A stretch of DNA of 64,000 bases, from NCBI RefSeq assembly GCF_031598375.1, contig NZ_CP123872.1, forward strand, positions 2,104,501 through 2,168,500, written 5' to 3'. Shown one piece after another: positions 53,730-62,701 of the stretch. How positions within the stretch are numbered: the stretch's first letter is position 1; the number at the start of each line of letters is the position of its first letter. The notes beneath the pieces are model-generated. The model worked only from the letters and a program-made list of their open reading frames with translations, was not told where the DNA came from and searched no databases. The stretch is from Temperatibacter marinus (lineage in GTDB: Bacteria > Pseudomonadota > Alphaproteobacteria > Sphingomonadales > Kordiimonadaceae). Position numbers and translations under genes: made by a program.

Positions 53730-55034
53730 ATGACTGATATCTATGCAGAGCGCCGGCGTCGTCTATTTGACACTTTAGATAGCGATAGTGTTGTCATCTT
53801 GGCGGGCCATCAAGAGCAAGTCCGAAGTAAAAATATCCTCTATCCTTTTCGTCAAAATAGCGATTTTTACTATTTAACAGGCTGTTCAGAGCCGGATGCC
53901 GCTGCACTCCTTCGCCCAGGGCACGCGGACAATTATACGCTTTTTGTGCGGCCTCGTGATAAAGCCCAGGAAATCAGTTTTGGAGATCGGTTGGGTATAG
54001 AGGGGGCAAGAGAACAACTGGCTGCGACAAGTGCTTATTCGATTGGGGATCTCTCAGAGAAAATACCTGAAATGTTAGAGGAGAGATGTCAGATATTTTT
54101 ATCTGATGAGTTGGGTCGGTTCGATACTCAGGTGCGCCAGTGGCTGGATGCACAGCGCCGGTCTGCTAAATTTGATGACCAGCGGATCTATCGGTCTTTG
54201 CATTCTATTTTGCCCTTGGTTCATCAAATGCGCTGCGTCAAAGACGAGCATGAAATCGCCTTACTCCGCCAAGCTGTGAAAGCCACTGAAGCCGGTCATA
54301 AGGCGTTGATGGAGAAGGCAAGACCCGGTGCGATGGAAGTGACACTTAGCGGGGCCTTTATGGGTGAAATTGGCCATCACGGATGCGCTGAGGTCGGATA
54401 TCCAAACATTGTGGCGAGCGGTAATAATGCATGTTGTTTACATTATACCGATTATGGTTCTGCCTTAAAGTCAGGGGATATGATCCTTGTGGATGCAGGT
54501 GCTGAGTATAAAAATTACACTGCAGATGTAACACGGAGTTATCCTGTGACAGGTCAATTCTCTGCTTTGCAAAAAGACGTTTATACTATTGTGCTCGCCG
54601 GGCTGGACGCCTCCATTGCTCTCGTGAAGCCAGGCCTTCTATGGTCAGAGATTTATGAAACGAATATGAAAGTTCTGTCCCAAGGATTGATAGATCTGGG
54701 TCTTTTAAAAGGCAGCCTTGATGAGGTTTTGGAAAAAGATTTACACAAACCCTATACCATTCATAAAACAGGTCACTGGTTGGGACTAGATGTGCATGAT
54801 GTGGGCCGATATAGAGAAGCGGATGGACGCTGGGTTACCCTGCAAGAAGGGATGGTTTTTACCATTGAGCCCGGTCTATATTTCCCTCAGTCTTGTGAGA
54901 CTGTTCCAGAAGAATTTCGCGGCATGGGTATCCGGATAGAAGATGATATTTTAGTGACTAAAAACGGGCATGAAAACTTGACCGCCTCTATCCCGCGCAC
55001 TGTCACTGATATTGAAGATTATATGAAAAGATAA
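53730..55034 (+). CDS. pepP: Xaa-Pro aminopeptidase (aminopeptidase P)
   Basis: The 434-residue metallopeptidase removes an N-terminal residue next to proline. An N-terminal aminopeptidase-P domain (residues 1-130, with YPFRQNSDFYYLTGCSEPDA) precedes the pita-bread catalytic domain. The five metal ligands are visible: Asp in VDAGAEYKNY, Asp in TADVTRSYP, His in HKTGHWLGLDVHDVG, Glu in FTIEPGLYFP and Glu in GIRIEDD. The length matches E. coli PepP. Downstream and opposite lies a hydroxyproline-handling enzyme, so both may serve proline-rich peptides such as collagen. Confidence 0.93.
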   Translation: MTDIYAERRRRLFDTLDSDSVVILAGHQEQVRSKNILYPFRQNSDFYYLTGCSEPDAAALLRPGHADNYTLFVRPRDKAQEISFGDRLGIEGAREQLAATSAYSIGDLSEKIPEMLEERCQIFLSDELGRFDTQVRQWLDAQRRSAKFDDQRIYRSLHSILPLVHQMRCVKDEHEIALLRQAVKATEAGHKALMEKARPGAMEVTLSGAFMGEIGHHGCAEVGYPNIVASGNNACCLHYTDYGSALKSGDMILVDAGAEYKNYTADVTRSYPVTGQFSALQKDVYTIVLAGLDASIALVKPGLLWSEIYETNMKVLSQGLIDLGLLKGSLDEVLEKDLHKPYTIHKTGHWLGLDVHDVGRYREADGRWVTLQEGMVFTIEPGLYFPQSCETVPEEFRGMGIRIEDDILVTKNGHENLTASIPRTVTDIEDYMKR

Positions 55035-55111
55035 ACATCATCTGCCGGCTGTCTCTATCATTGGTATAGAGTGCGGGTTTGCGTTTAGATGAGTTGTCTG
55101 GCACGGGCAGT

Positions 55112-56143
55112 CTATCTAATAAAAAATCCCTGCTTAAAAGGGTCCTCTTCATCAATAAGAAACGTATGAATTCCTGTTATGAAAGCTCTGCCTGTTACAC
55201 GGGGTATGACAGCGTGTTTACCATAATACTCTATTGATTTTATCGCTTCTACCGTCATGTGACTGCTGATGATGCTTTCGATCCTAACGGCTTGGTTAAG
55301 CGGCAGGCCCTGTTTGACGACCAACTGCGCGGCGCGGCCGCTCACACCTGTCCCTGTTGGCGATCGGTCCACTTCCCCATCAGCAAAGACACAGACATGA
55401 CGCGAGTGGCTCTCTGAATAAGTGGTCTTTGAGGAAGTGAAAATCACCCCGTATAAAAAACCGAGATCTTCTTGCTCAGGATGCTTAATTGAGTAATTCT
55501 CAGCGATTGCCTTTTTAATTGCCTTGCCTGCTAATATTAAAGTCTGGCTGTTTTCAGAATTGCAGTCAATGTTAAGAGCATCAGCATCTACATAGGCATA
55601 ATAGGCCCCTCCAAATAGAATATCATAGGTCACAGTACCTAGATCAGGGACTTCTATCTGTTGATCTACGCAGTCGACAAAAGAAGGGACGCAGTCAAAA
55701 CTCACATGAGGTTTGTTGTTAATCCACTCTCCGTAAGCTGTAATTAAGCCGGCGGGAGAATCAATTTTTATAGAACGTTTTTCTTGTGTGCCCACTTTGA
55801 TATCTCCGCATTCCATCAGAACCGTGACAGTCGCTAAGATTCCGTGGCCGCACATGCTGCTATACCCTTCGTTATGCATAAATAGGATACCAAAGTCGCT
55901 GTCGTGATTTTCTGGCTCTGTTATGATGGCGCCGTACATATCAGCGTGACCGCGGGGCTCAAACATCAAAATCTGGCGATACTCATCAAGATGAGACAAG
56001 AGATATCGGCGCTTTTCAAGGATAGTTTTTCCAAGAATAGGGGGGTATCCACTTTTAATAATGCGAAGAGGTTCCCCCTCAGTATGGGCATCGATTGTCA
56101 TAATCGACCGATAGGATTGCTGGTTATTTAGCTCAAGTTTCAT
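55112..56143 (-). CDS. trans-3-Hydroxy-L-proline dehydratase-like (proline racemase family)
   Basis: From the ATG at 56143 the protein has 343 residues, the family norm; the frame runs 180 bases further upstream without family-like sequence. Proline racemases and hydroxyproline epimerases use two Cys. Here the first is present (Cys98 in MCGHG), but the second position is Thr263 (DRSPTGTGVSG, codon ACA). The Cys/Thr pair is the known signature of trans-3-hydroxy-L-proline dehydratases, which make a pyrroline carboxylate by removing water. No pyrroline reductase gene is adjacent. GAGGGAAAGAG precedes the start. Confidence 0.82.
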   Translation of the reverse strand: MKLELNNQQSYRSIMTIDAHTEGEPLRIIKSGYPPILGKTILEKRRYLLSHLDEYRQILMFEPRGHADMYGAIITEPENHDSDFGILFMHNEGYSSMCGHGILATVTVLMECGDIKVGTQEKRSIKIDSPAGLITAYGEWINNKPHVSFDCVPSFVDCVDQQIEVPDLGTVTYDILFGGAYYAYVDADALNIDCNSENSQTLILAGKAIKKAIAENYSIKHPEQEDLGFLYGVIFTSSKTTYSESHSRHVCVFADGEVDRSPTGTGVSGRAAQLVVKQGLPLNQAVRIESIISSHMTVEAIKSIEYYGKHAVIPRVTGRAFITGIHTFLIDEEDPFKQGFFIR

Positions 56144-56480
56144 AAAGCATTCTCTTTCCCTCAGTGATGGAATAGCGCGTGATCTATTTATTCGTCTCAC
56201 ACCTATAAATTCACACAAACTATTTTCGCCTGTCCCTGAAAAATTCATAGAGTGTTTTTCAAAGCTCTTCAATAGGCACATTGTGTTTTTAGAAGGCTCT
56301 GATTGAGCGTGATTGCAATTCACCTCTTGTAAGACTCTGCTCGTCTCAATTCCTTTGCTATGAAAGTCAATGTTAACATTGTGCTTTGCATGAACAGGTC
56401 AGAGAATTTGGTTAAAATTTAACAATATAAATCCATAGAGTTACACCGAATATTCATTGGGTTAGACAGAGAGAATTATA
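56144..56480. other. Intergenic region with a 14-bp perfect palindrome
   Basis: This 337-base region lies between divergent genes. It contains CAATGTTAACATTG at 56368-56381, a perfect palindrome that could be an operator for the hydroxyproline gene. Part of it is an open extension of that gene's frame, without family similarity. No gene or terminator was recognised. Confidence 0.4.
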
Positions 56481-57346
56481 ATGAAAAATTTTCCCTATCT
56501 ATTGCCCTGCAATCTGCGACCGCAACCATACCGTTAAGCGCTTCGACTGACGAAGATAAAGCCCCCGTGCTTACTGGAAAATATATGGGACAAGTCGTGC
56601 CAGGAACGACGCCAACAAAGTTTGCTCCGGGTGTTATATCTACAGATGATCGAGACTTTAGTGGCTTTTTCTCCCCTGACATGGCCGAATTTTATTTTAC
56701 AAGACGGTATAATGAAACCCCAAAATGGTTTCTGATTGGATATACTCAGGAAAATGGTCAATGGAGAAAGACATCGGAGACGCCAAGAATTGGCCGTCCT
56801 GTGTTTTCTCCGGATGGAAAGACCATGCATTTAGGTCGACGCTATAAGACGCGGACTGATCAAGGCTGGTCTGACTTAAAAGACTTAGGCGCCCCCTATG
56901 ATAAAATTCTGATCATGCGCCTCATGTCATCTTCAAAAGGAACATTTGTTTTAGATGAGGCTACCCGAGAAGGCGATGGCAAACTCCGTTACTCGCGTAT
57001 GGTGAATGGTAAACGTCAGGATCCAGTACCCTTTGGGCCTGATATTAACGCTGGAAAATGGAATGCTCACCCTTTTATTGCTCCTGACGAATCTTATATG
57101 ATTTGGGACGGTGAAAGAGAGAAGGGGCTTGGGGATAATGACCTTTTAATTAGTTTTCGTCTCAAGAATGGTGGCTGGGGTGAAGCCATTAACAAGGGGA
57201 AAGAAGTGAATACAGAGGCAGCAGATATGGGTGCGATCGTGACCCCAGATGGGAAATATCTATTCTTTAATCGTTATAGAAAGGATGGAAAAGGCGATAT
57301 CTATTGGGTGGATTCGCAAGTGATAGAAGATCTAAGGCCCGAATAA
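56481..57346 (+). pseudogene. PD40 beta-propeller protein (paralogue 3), frameshifted at the start
   Basis: The main frame runs from a GTG at 56567 to 57346 (259 residues). It holds GKYMGQVVPGTTPTKFAPGVIS, PD40 blades (HPFIAPDESYMIWDGER; AIVTPDGKYLFFNRY) and the terminal YWVDSQVIEDLRPE. It lacks a start and signal peptide. The only start with a binding site (GAGAGAA) is the ATG at 56481, but its frame stops after 18 codons. Adding one A to the AAAAA at 56484-56488 joins them, giving MKKFSLSIALQSATATIPLS and then the body. So the gene has lost one base, or the base call is wrong, or expression depends on slippage. Confidence 0.75.
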
Positions 57347-57347
57347 A

Positions 57348-58025
57348 TTACTCTCGGGCAAAAGGACTACTAGATAACCAGGAATTAATATTCCTGGTTA
57401 GGGCCTTGGGACCAACAACAACAAGGTCTTGAGCGTTAATGACACGACGATAAGTATCATGGCCAATCCAAACGTCTGTTAGGGTTTTTACCGAAGACGT
57501 AAAAAAGACATCAACATCATGCCCTGGATCTTTTACACAGATATCAACATCCTCAGGGGAAACGATCAACCACCAATTTGGATGGTCTATAATATCAAGA
57601 AATTTAAACTGAATAATCGTATGATCTCCGGGTAGTTTTTCTTTGATGATACTGCGTTGAAGGCAGGTCATCAGAAATTCCACATCATAATCTTCGTCAG
57701 TCAGATTATCTTTTGCCCATTTCATTCCCCAGTCTCCAAGAGATAGAATAACAGGCAAGAGGTCTTTCATCGGTTCGGTGGGAAGGTATTCGTAGCCTCG
57801 ACGTCCCGAGACCATACGCTTATATAAAAGACCATTCTCTTCGAAAGCTTTCAATCGCGTAGTCAATAAGGTCGGAGAGATTGATGATAAACCATTTTTT
57901 ATCTGCGAAAATCGATTAGCACCCATCAACAATTCCCTGATGATGAGCAAAGACCAACGATCACCCAGAAGCTCAGTCGCTTTTGCGATGGGACAAAATT
58001 GACCATATTTAATTGTTTTTACCAT
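57348..58025 (-). CDS. HxlR-family transcriptional regulator
   Basis: The 225-residue protein has the winged-helix HxlR domain at residues 8-100 (FCPIAKATELLGDRWSLLIIRELLMGANRFSQIKNGLSSISPTLLTTRL), with the single N-terminal Cys typical of this family. A C-terminal extension of about 110 residues looks like the SCP2-like ligand domain found in longer members. HxlR proteins sense reactive aldehydes or other electrophiles and usually control divergent genes. The CMD-family gene starts 130 bases away in the opposite direction, making it the probable target. Confidence 0.88.
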   Translation of the reverse strand: MVKTIKYGQFCPIAKATELLGDRWSLLIIRELLMGANRFSQIKNGLSSISPTLLTTRLKAFEENGLLYKRMVSGRRGYEYLPTEPMKDLLPVILSLGDWGMKWAKDNLTDEDYDVEFLMTCLQRSIIKEKLPGDHTIIQFKFLDIIDHPNWWLIVSPEDVDICVKDPGHDVDVFFTSSVKTLTDVWIGHDTYRRVINAQDLVVVGPKALTRNINSWLSSSPFARE

Positions 58026-58155
58026 AGATAGGACGATAGCTTAGAACCTCACGCAATACTAGGTACAAATTTTGTAGTTAATTAATACATTTTCTGCTCT
58101 GTCTTATACTCATGCACCCCGTTACATCTTTTTCAATCACGTTTGGAGAAGAAAA

Positions 58156-58707
58156 ATGTTTGATCTAGAAATATTGACTCCCCTGTCTTTGCCAGTAGCA
58201 GAAGCATGCGTCTTATTGAAAAAAAAGCAAGAATTAGGTTTTGTTCCCAACATCTACGGGGTTATTGCCGCGTCCTCCCCTGCATTGAAAGCGTTCGATG
58301 AGTTGAACCTACATTTTGCTCAGGCCTCATTTTCAGACACAGAAAAGCAAGTTATTGAGCTTGTTGTGAGTATTGAAAATACATGTGGTTACTGTGTAGC
58401 AGGGCACAGTTTGTTCGCGAAAATGTTGGCCGTTCCTGATGATATTATTCAGGATCTTAGAAACCACAGGCCCCTGACAGATCGTCGATTGGGTGTGCTG
58501 GCTGAGGCGACCAAGGAAATCGTGAGGCGAAAGGGGGAGATCTCAGATTCAACCCTGAAGGGATTCTATGAAGTTGGCTATAGCGGCGTTCACTTGCTTG
58601 AGTTGATTCTTGGTATTGCACTCAAAATGTTCAGTAATTTTGTTGCGAAATCAACTCAGTTGGATCTTGACGATGCCTTCAAAGACCATGCTTGGCCCCC
58701 CTCTTAG
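58156..58707 (+). CDS. Carboxymuconolactone decarboxylase-family (AhpD-like) protein
   Basis: The 183-residue protein has the AhpD-type redox motif CGYCVAGHS (two Cys and a His) in the helix after VIELVVSIENT. Proteins with this motif reduce peroxides or recycle thiols; others with the same fold act on lactones. The start has GGAGAAGAA upstream. It is divergent from an HxlR regulator and is followed by a methyltransferase 57 bases downstream, probably in one operon. A redox or electrophile-response role is inferred. Confidence 0.85.
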   Translation: MFDLEILTPLSLPVAEACVLLKKKQELGFVPNIYGVIAASSPALKAFDELNLHFAQASFSDTEKQVIELVVSIENTCGYCVAGHSLFAKMLAVPDDIIQDLRNHRPLTDRRLGVLAEATKEIVRRKGEISDSTLKGFYEVGYSGVHLLELILGIALKMFSNFVAKSTQLDLDDAFKDHAWPPS

Positions 58708-58764
58708 TAGTTTGCGTGTAGCTAAACATAAAGTTCATATTCACAGAAATTAAGGAGAATAACT

Positions 58765-59820
58765 ATGACAAATCAACAAAAATCTGAAGAATTTGCCGGC
58801 CAAGTGGTCGCTGATGTAGCAGCAGCTATTTCTGGTGTCATGACCAGTATTGGACATAAGCTCAAGCTTTACAAAAATATGGCTTCCAAAGGTTGGATGT
58901 CCAGCGAGCAACTCGCATCTAACTCTGGCCTTCACGAGCGTTACGTTCGTGAATGGCTTAACAATCAAGTCGCCGGGGGGTATGTTGAGTATGACAAAAG
59001 CATGCATCTTTACTGTCTTCCTGACGCTCATCTTCCAATTTTGGTTGACGAAGACAGTCCCTTTTTTTTAGTGCCAGCTCTAGAAGTGGTTGCCTCACTT
59101 TGGCATGATGAAGGCAAAATTCAGCAACTTTTCACAACAGGAGAGGGAATGGCATGGGGGGATCATCATCATCGGCTCTTCTGCGGGAGTGAATCGTTAT
59201 TCAGGCCTGGCTATGAGACTTTTTTGATAGATGACTGGATCGCTTCTGTGCCTTCTTTGCAGGAAAAGTTATCTATGGGTATTAAAGTCGCTGATGTGGG
59301 TTGCGGTCACGGGGTATCTAGTATTTTACTTGCGAAGGCCTTTAAAAAATCGCAGATCATCGGATATGATAACCATGCAAAATCAATTTCAACAGCCAAT
59401 GAAAGAAGTCAGGCTGCAGGAAGTCCCAAAAATTTGAGTTTTGTTTGCCAGGATGCCAAAAGTTATACTGAGAAAAACTTCGATCTCTTATGTTTTATGG
59501 ATTGTTTACATGATATGGGCGATCCAGTGGGAGCAGCGCGCCATGCTTATAATTCACTTAAGGAAGGCGGCCAGATTTTTCTAGTAGAGCCTGCAGCAAA
59601 TGATTGTGTTAGTGATAATATCAATCCTGTCAGTCGTCTATACTATGCAGCATCAACAAGTGTCTGTGTTCCCTGTTCGCGGTCTCAGGACGTTCAAGCA
59701 GGTCTGGGGGCACAAGCGGGTCAAAAACGATTAAGCGATATTTTAAAAGAGGCTGGCTTTAGAAATGTGAAGCGCGTTGCCGAGACGGCTTTTAATATTA
59801 TTTTAGTGGCATCAAAATAA
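58765..59820 (+). CDS. Class I SAM-dependent methyltransferase with N-terminal winged helix (Rv2258c-like)
   Basis: The 351-residue protein has an N-terminal winged-helix domain (WMSSEQLASNSGLHERYVREWLNNQVAGGYVEYD) of the type seen in Rv2258c-like methyltransferases. A Rossmann methyltransferase domain follows with motif I KVADVGCGHGVSSILLAKAF, an acidic motif II (IGYDNH) and FDLLCFMDCLHDMGDP. These enzymes methylate small molecules; the substrate is unknown. It lies downstream of the AhpD-like gene and ends at a terminator. Confidence 0.85.
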   Translation: MTNQQKSEEFAGQVVADVAAAISGVMTSIGHKLKLYKNMASKGWMSSEQLASNSGLHERYVREWLNNQVAGGYVEYDKSMHLYCLPDAHLPILVDEDSPFFLVPALEVVASLWHDEGKIQQLFTTGEGMAWGDHHHRLFCGSESLFRPGYETFLIDDWIASVPSLQEKLSMGIKVADVGCGHGVSSILLAKAFKKSQIIGYDNHAKSISTANERSQAAGSPKNLSFVCQDAKSYTEKNFDLLCFMDCLHDMGDPVGAARHAYNSLKEGGQIFLVEPAANDCVSDNINPVSRLYYAASTSVCVPCSRSQDVQAGLGAQAGQKRLSDILKEAGFRNVKRVAETAFNIILVASK

Positions 59821-59855
59821 ACTAGACTTGTCACTCAGCACTAGGCTTAAACATG

Positions 59856-59883
59856 ACTGCCGCATACTGTGGGGCAGTTTTTA
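59856..59883 (+). terminator. Terminator after the methyltransferase gene
   Basis: ACTGCC pairs with GGCAGT, extended by CA/TG, with a short loop and TTTTT following. It is 36 bases after the stop. Confidence 0.75.
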
Positions 59884-60058
59884 AGTTGATCTTTCTGAGG
59901 TGTTAGAGGTTTCAAAGGTGCAGGCCTTTCAGTTTATTCTTAGTTACTCATATAATGCTTTAGAAGTCGTCATCTTGAAAAGATACAATGATCCATTCTT
60001 TTTCACAATTTAGGTAATTAGGCACGCCGAATTTAAATAGAATTTAGGATGAGCTATT

Positions 60059-61687
60059 CTATTTTTTTGGTAAACTGACACTAAAAGTAGAACCAATATC
60101 CACTTGGCTTTCTATTGATAATTTACCATTGTGAAGAGCGATAAGGCCTTCAACAATAGCGAGGCCAAGTCCTGACCCTTCAATGGCAGTATTCCATGGG
60201 TCGAAGATGCCTCTATCAAACCGTTTAGTAATATTCTTAAGTATTTCTGGAGGCATACCAAAGCCTTGGTCTGAGACGCTTATTTCTACATGAGAGGGGC
60301 TATTTTTAATGGTCATGCTAATTTTAGTTTTAGGGTCACTAAATTTAATGGCATTGCTGATCAGATTGAGAAGAATCTGTTTTAGCGCGCGTTCATCAGC
60401 CAGTATACTTTCTGGGGCTTCCTCAATGTTACATGTGAGTTCCATCTCTTTTTGCAGTAAGAGAGACCCAACATAAGACGTAATGTCTTCTGTTAGAGCC
60501 CGTATCAAAATGGTTGATTTACGAATTTCTAATTCATTGGCATCAATAGAAGATAATTCGAGTAAATTATTGATGAGGTCCAAGAGGAAAAGTCCTGAAT
60601 TATGGATATCCTGTACATATGATTTATAAATGTTTGGTGTTACTGCTCCATGAATTTCATGAGAAATAGCATCAGAAAACCCTATGATAGCATTCAACGG
60701 TGTTCTCAGTTCGTGGCTCATGTTTGCGAGAAAGCGCGCTTTGGATATGTTCGCTTTTTCTGCAATTGATAAGGCGTCTAACATCGCTTGTTCGGTATTT
60801 TTTGTGTCTGTGATATCTCTGACAATAGCAAAGATGCCAGGCTCATCATCATAAAGTATTCTTGTTAACGTCACTTCAGCATAGAAGTTTTGGCCTGACT
60901 TTCTACTGTGGATCCATTCAAAACGATTGTAGCCCTCAGTAAGGGCAGTCTGCATCATTTCCTCTGCCTTATCAAAGGAGGTTTTGCCGCAGAATTGATA
61001 CTCGGGAGATACCGCAGAAGGGTGTATAGTTTCCATTTCTGCTGCCGTCGCATATTCAAACATTCGAGCAGAAGATTCATTGCAAAGAACAAAAGTGTTC
61101 TCACTCATGAGCATCATTGCGTCATCAGATTTTTCAAAAAGGGATCTATATTTTGCTTCGCTCTCAGAGAGGGCAATTTGATGCCGTTTTAACTCATTCA
61201 CAAGATGACATTCTGACAGTCTCGCCCCAAGCATAGAGGCGATAATCTTCATGAAATCTAGATGGTCTTGATTGAAGAAATTAACTTGTGTGCTCTCACA
61301 ATCGATCACACCATATAATTTCCCCTCATGGACAATTGGAATTGCGATCTCAGAACGCATATTATTAAGATCAGATATATAGCGCTCATCAAGGAGGATA
61401 TCGCCTATGATTTCACTCTTTTTACTGAGAGCGACAGAGCCGGTAATACCCTTGCCGAGAGGAATGTTAATAGCCTCATGAATTGTTCTCGATTCATTCT
61501 GTTTCTCACCGAAGGCAGCGATTTGAACGAGTATGTCTTTACTTTCATCAAAACAATAAATAACACAGTCTTCTAACTCAAGCTTGCCAACAATTTCTTC
61601 AACAACATACCAAGACAAATCATGTTGAGTGTTTAGTCTTATCAAGTCTTGTGCAAATTGGCTGATTAATTGTAGATGGGTGTTCAT
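60059..61687 (-). CDS. GAF-PAS sensor histidine kinase
   Basis: The 542-residue soluble kinase has a GAF domain (about 15-160; PLGKGITGSVALSKKSEIIGDILLDERY), a PAS domain with PAC segment (about 180-295; SLFEKSDDAMMLMSEN to FAIVRDITDTKN), HisKA (ARFLANMSHELRTPLNAIIGFSDAI) and a C-terminal ATPase domain (LLNLISNAIKFSDP, DQGFGMPPE, GSGLGLAIVEGL). There is no membrane segment or receiver. GAF and PAS point to cytoplasmic small-molecule or redox sensing. A LytTR regulator is divergent from it, though LytTR proteins normally pair with other kinases, so a link is only possible. Confidence 0.9.
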   Translation of the reverse strand: MNTHLQLISQFAQDLIRLNTQHDLSWYVVEEIVGKLELEDCVIYCFDESKDILVQIAAFGEKQNESRTIHEAINIPLGKGITGSVALSKKSEIIGDILLDERYISDLNNMRSEIAIPIVHEGKLYGVIDCESTQVNFFNQDHLDFMKIIASMLGARLSECHLVNELKRHQIALSESEAKYRSLFEKSDDAMMLMSENTFVLCNESSARMFEYATAAEMETIHPSAVSPEYQFCGKTSFDKAEEMMQTALTEGYNRFEWIHSRKSGQNFYAEVTLTRILYDDEPGIFAIVRDITDTKNTEQAMLDALSIAEKANISKARFLANMSHELRTPLNAIIGFSDAISHEIHGAVTPNIYKSYVQDIHNSGLFLLDLINNLLELSSIDANELEIRKSTILIRALTEDITSYVGSLLLQKEMELTCNIEEAPESILADERALKQILLNLISNAIKFSDPKTKISMTIKNSPSHVEISVSDQGFGMPPEILKNITKRFDRGIFDPWNTAIEGSGLGLAIVEGLIALHNGKLSIESQVDIGSTFSVSLPKK

Positions 61688-61821
61688 TTTTTCTCCCCAA
61701 TATGGATATGATCAAAAATCAAGATGGAAAGCAATATTATTTTTCAGAAGGAGTATTTTTTTTACTATGGATTGTGGGGTCGTCTTGTTACGGTGTGGTG
61801 TGAATTAAATCTGGGGATGTC

Positions 61822-62595
61822 ATGCAGTTAGTCGAGCGCAATATACTTCTTTTTTTAGGTGTGTTTTCTATATTTATGGGTGTGCTTATTTATTGGCGTG
61901 AAGTCTATGATGGATATTCTCTAAGTTTAGGGGGGGTGTTGTTATGGCAAGGGGCCATTTGGATGGTTTGGTATCCGATGTTCAAGGGGATGGCCTATGT
62001 TTCCCTGAAGCTTGATCGAAATGAGACCCATAAAAATAAATATATCATTGCTGTGTTATCTGTAACATTTCTCAGTGCGCATTATGGGTATTATTTTCTA
62101 TTAAGTGATGCTCTCAGTCCGCTTAACCCCTTTCCAAAGACAGTTTACGGCGTTTATCCATATTTCTTTATTTTCTATGTGATGATCGACATAATTCTAA
62201 TTTGGAGTTTGTGGGCTCGGCTAGGGACATTCAAAATACTAGAAGATAAACCATCAACAGAATTGGAAGATATTATTACTGTTAAAAAGGGCAGTAATAA
62301 TATTTTGGTCCGACCGGAAGAAATTCTATGGGTGGCAGCGGAAGACTATTATGCTCGTATTCATATAAAGGCAGATAGTTTTTTAATCCGCGAACCTCTA
62401 AAAGTGCTAATCGATCGTTTACCTCAGGATGATTTTGTTCAAATCCATCGCTCAACTCTTGTTCATAAAGGGTTTGTTGAGAGCTATTCCCCTCAGGCAG
62501 TCACCCTTAAAAATGGTGAGAGCAGACGCGCATCTAAAGCTGGATTAAAGCGCCTGCAAGAAAAGTTTGAGGCCAGACCTTCCTCTGGGGTGTGA
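61822..62595 (+). CDS. Membrane-bound LytTR-family DNA-binding regulator
   Basis: The 257-residue protein has four hydrophobic segments in its first 135 residues and a LytTR DNA-binding domain at about 150-250 (ILVRPEEILWVAAEDYYARIHI; DDFVQIHRSTLVHKGFVESY). It lacks a receiver domain, so it is a one-component membrane regulator. LytTR domains bind direct repeats about two helical turns apart. Just after this gene, ahead of the PafA-like gene, there are such repeats with a 21-base period. The membrane signal is unknown. Confidence 0.88.
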   Translation: MQLVERNILLFLGVFSIFMGVLIYWREVYDGYSLSLGGVLLWQGAIWMVWYPMFKGMAYVSLKLDRNETHKNKYIIAVLSVTFLSAHYGYYFLLSDALSPLNPFPKTVYGVYPYFFIFYVMIDIILIWSLWARLGTFKILEDKPSTELEDIITVKKGSNNILVRPEEILWVAAEDYYARIHIKADSFLIREPLKVLIDRLPQDDFVQIHRSTLVHKGFVESYSPQAVTLKNGESRRASKAGLKRLQEKFEARPSSGV

Positions 62596-62607
62596 GATCG
62601 TCGCCAT

Positions 62608-62669
62608 CATTCGCTGCAAATACCTGTACATTCCCTGCAATGACCTTGTAATTCAGGACATTCATGCAA
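62608..62669 (+). promoter_or_regulatory. Phased direct repeats, candidate LytTR sites
   Basis: CATTCGCTGCAA (62608-62619) and CATTCCCTGCAA (62629-62640) are 21 bases apart. A third, shorter copy CATTCATGCAA lies at 62659-62669. ACCT also recurs after the first two. They lie between the LytTR gene and the phosphatase gene start at 62702. Confidence 0.55.
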
Positions 62670-62701
62670 CCTTTCCTTATCAAAAAAATGAGGAGATTTA
62701 A

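Noticed and set aside
56144-56323. N-terminal extension of the hydroxyproline dehydratase-like gene
   Set aside because: The extra 60 residues have no family match; the ATG at 56143 has a binding site and gives the normal family length.
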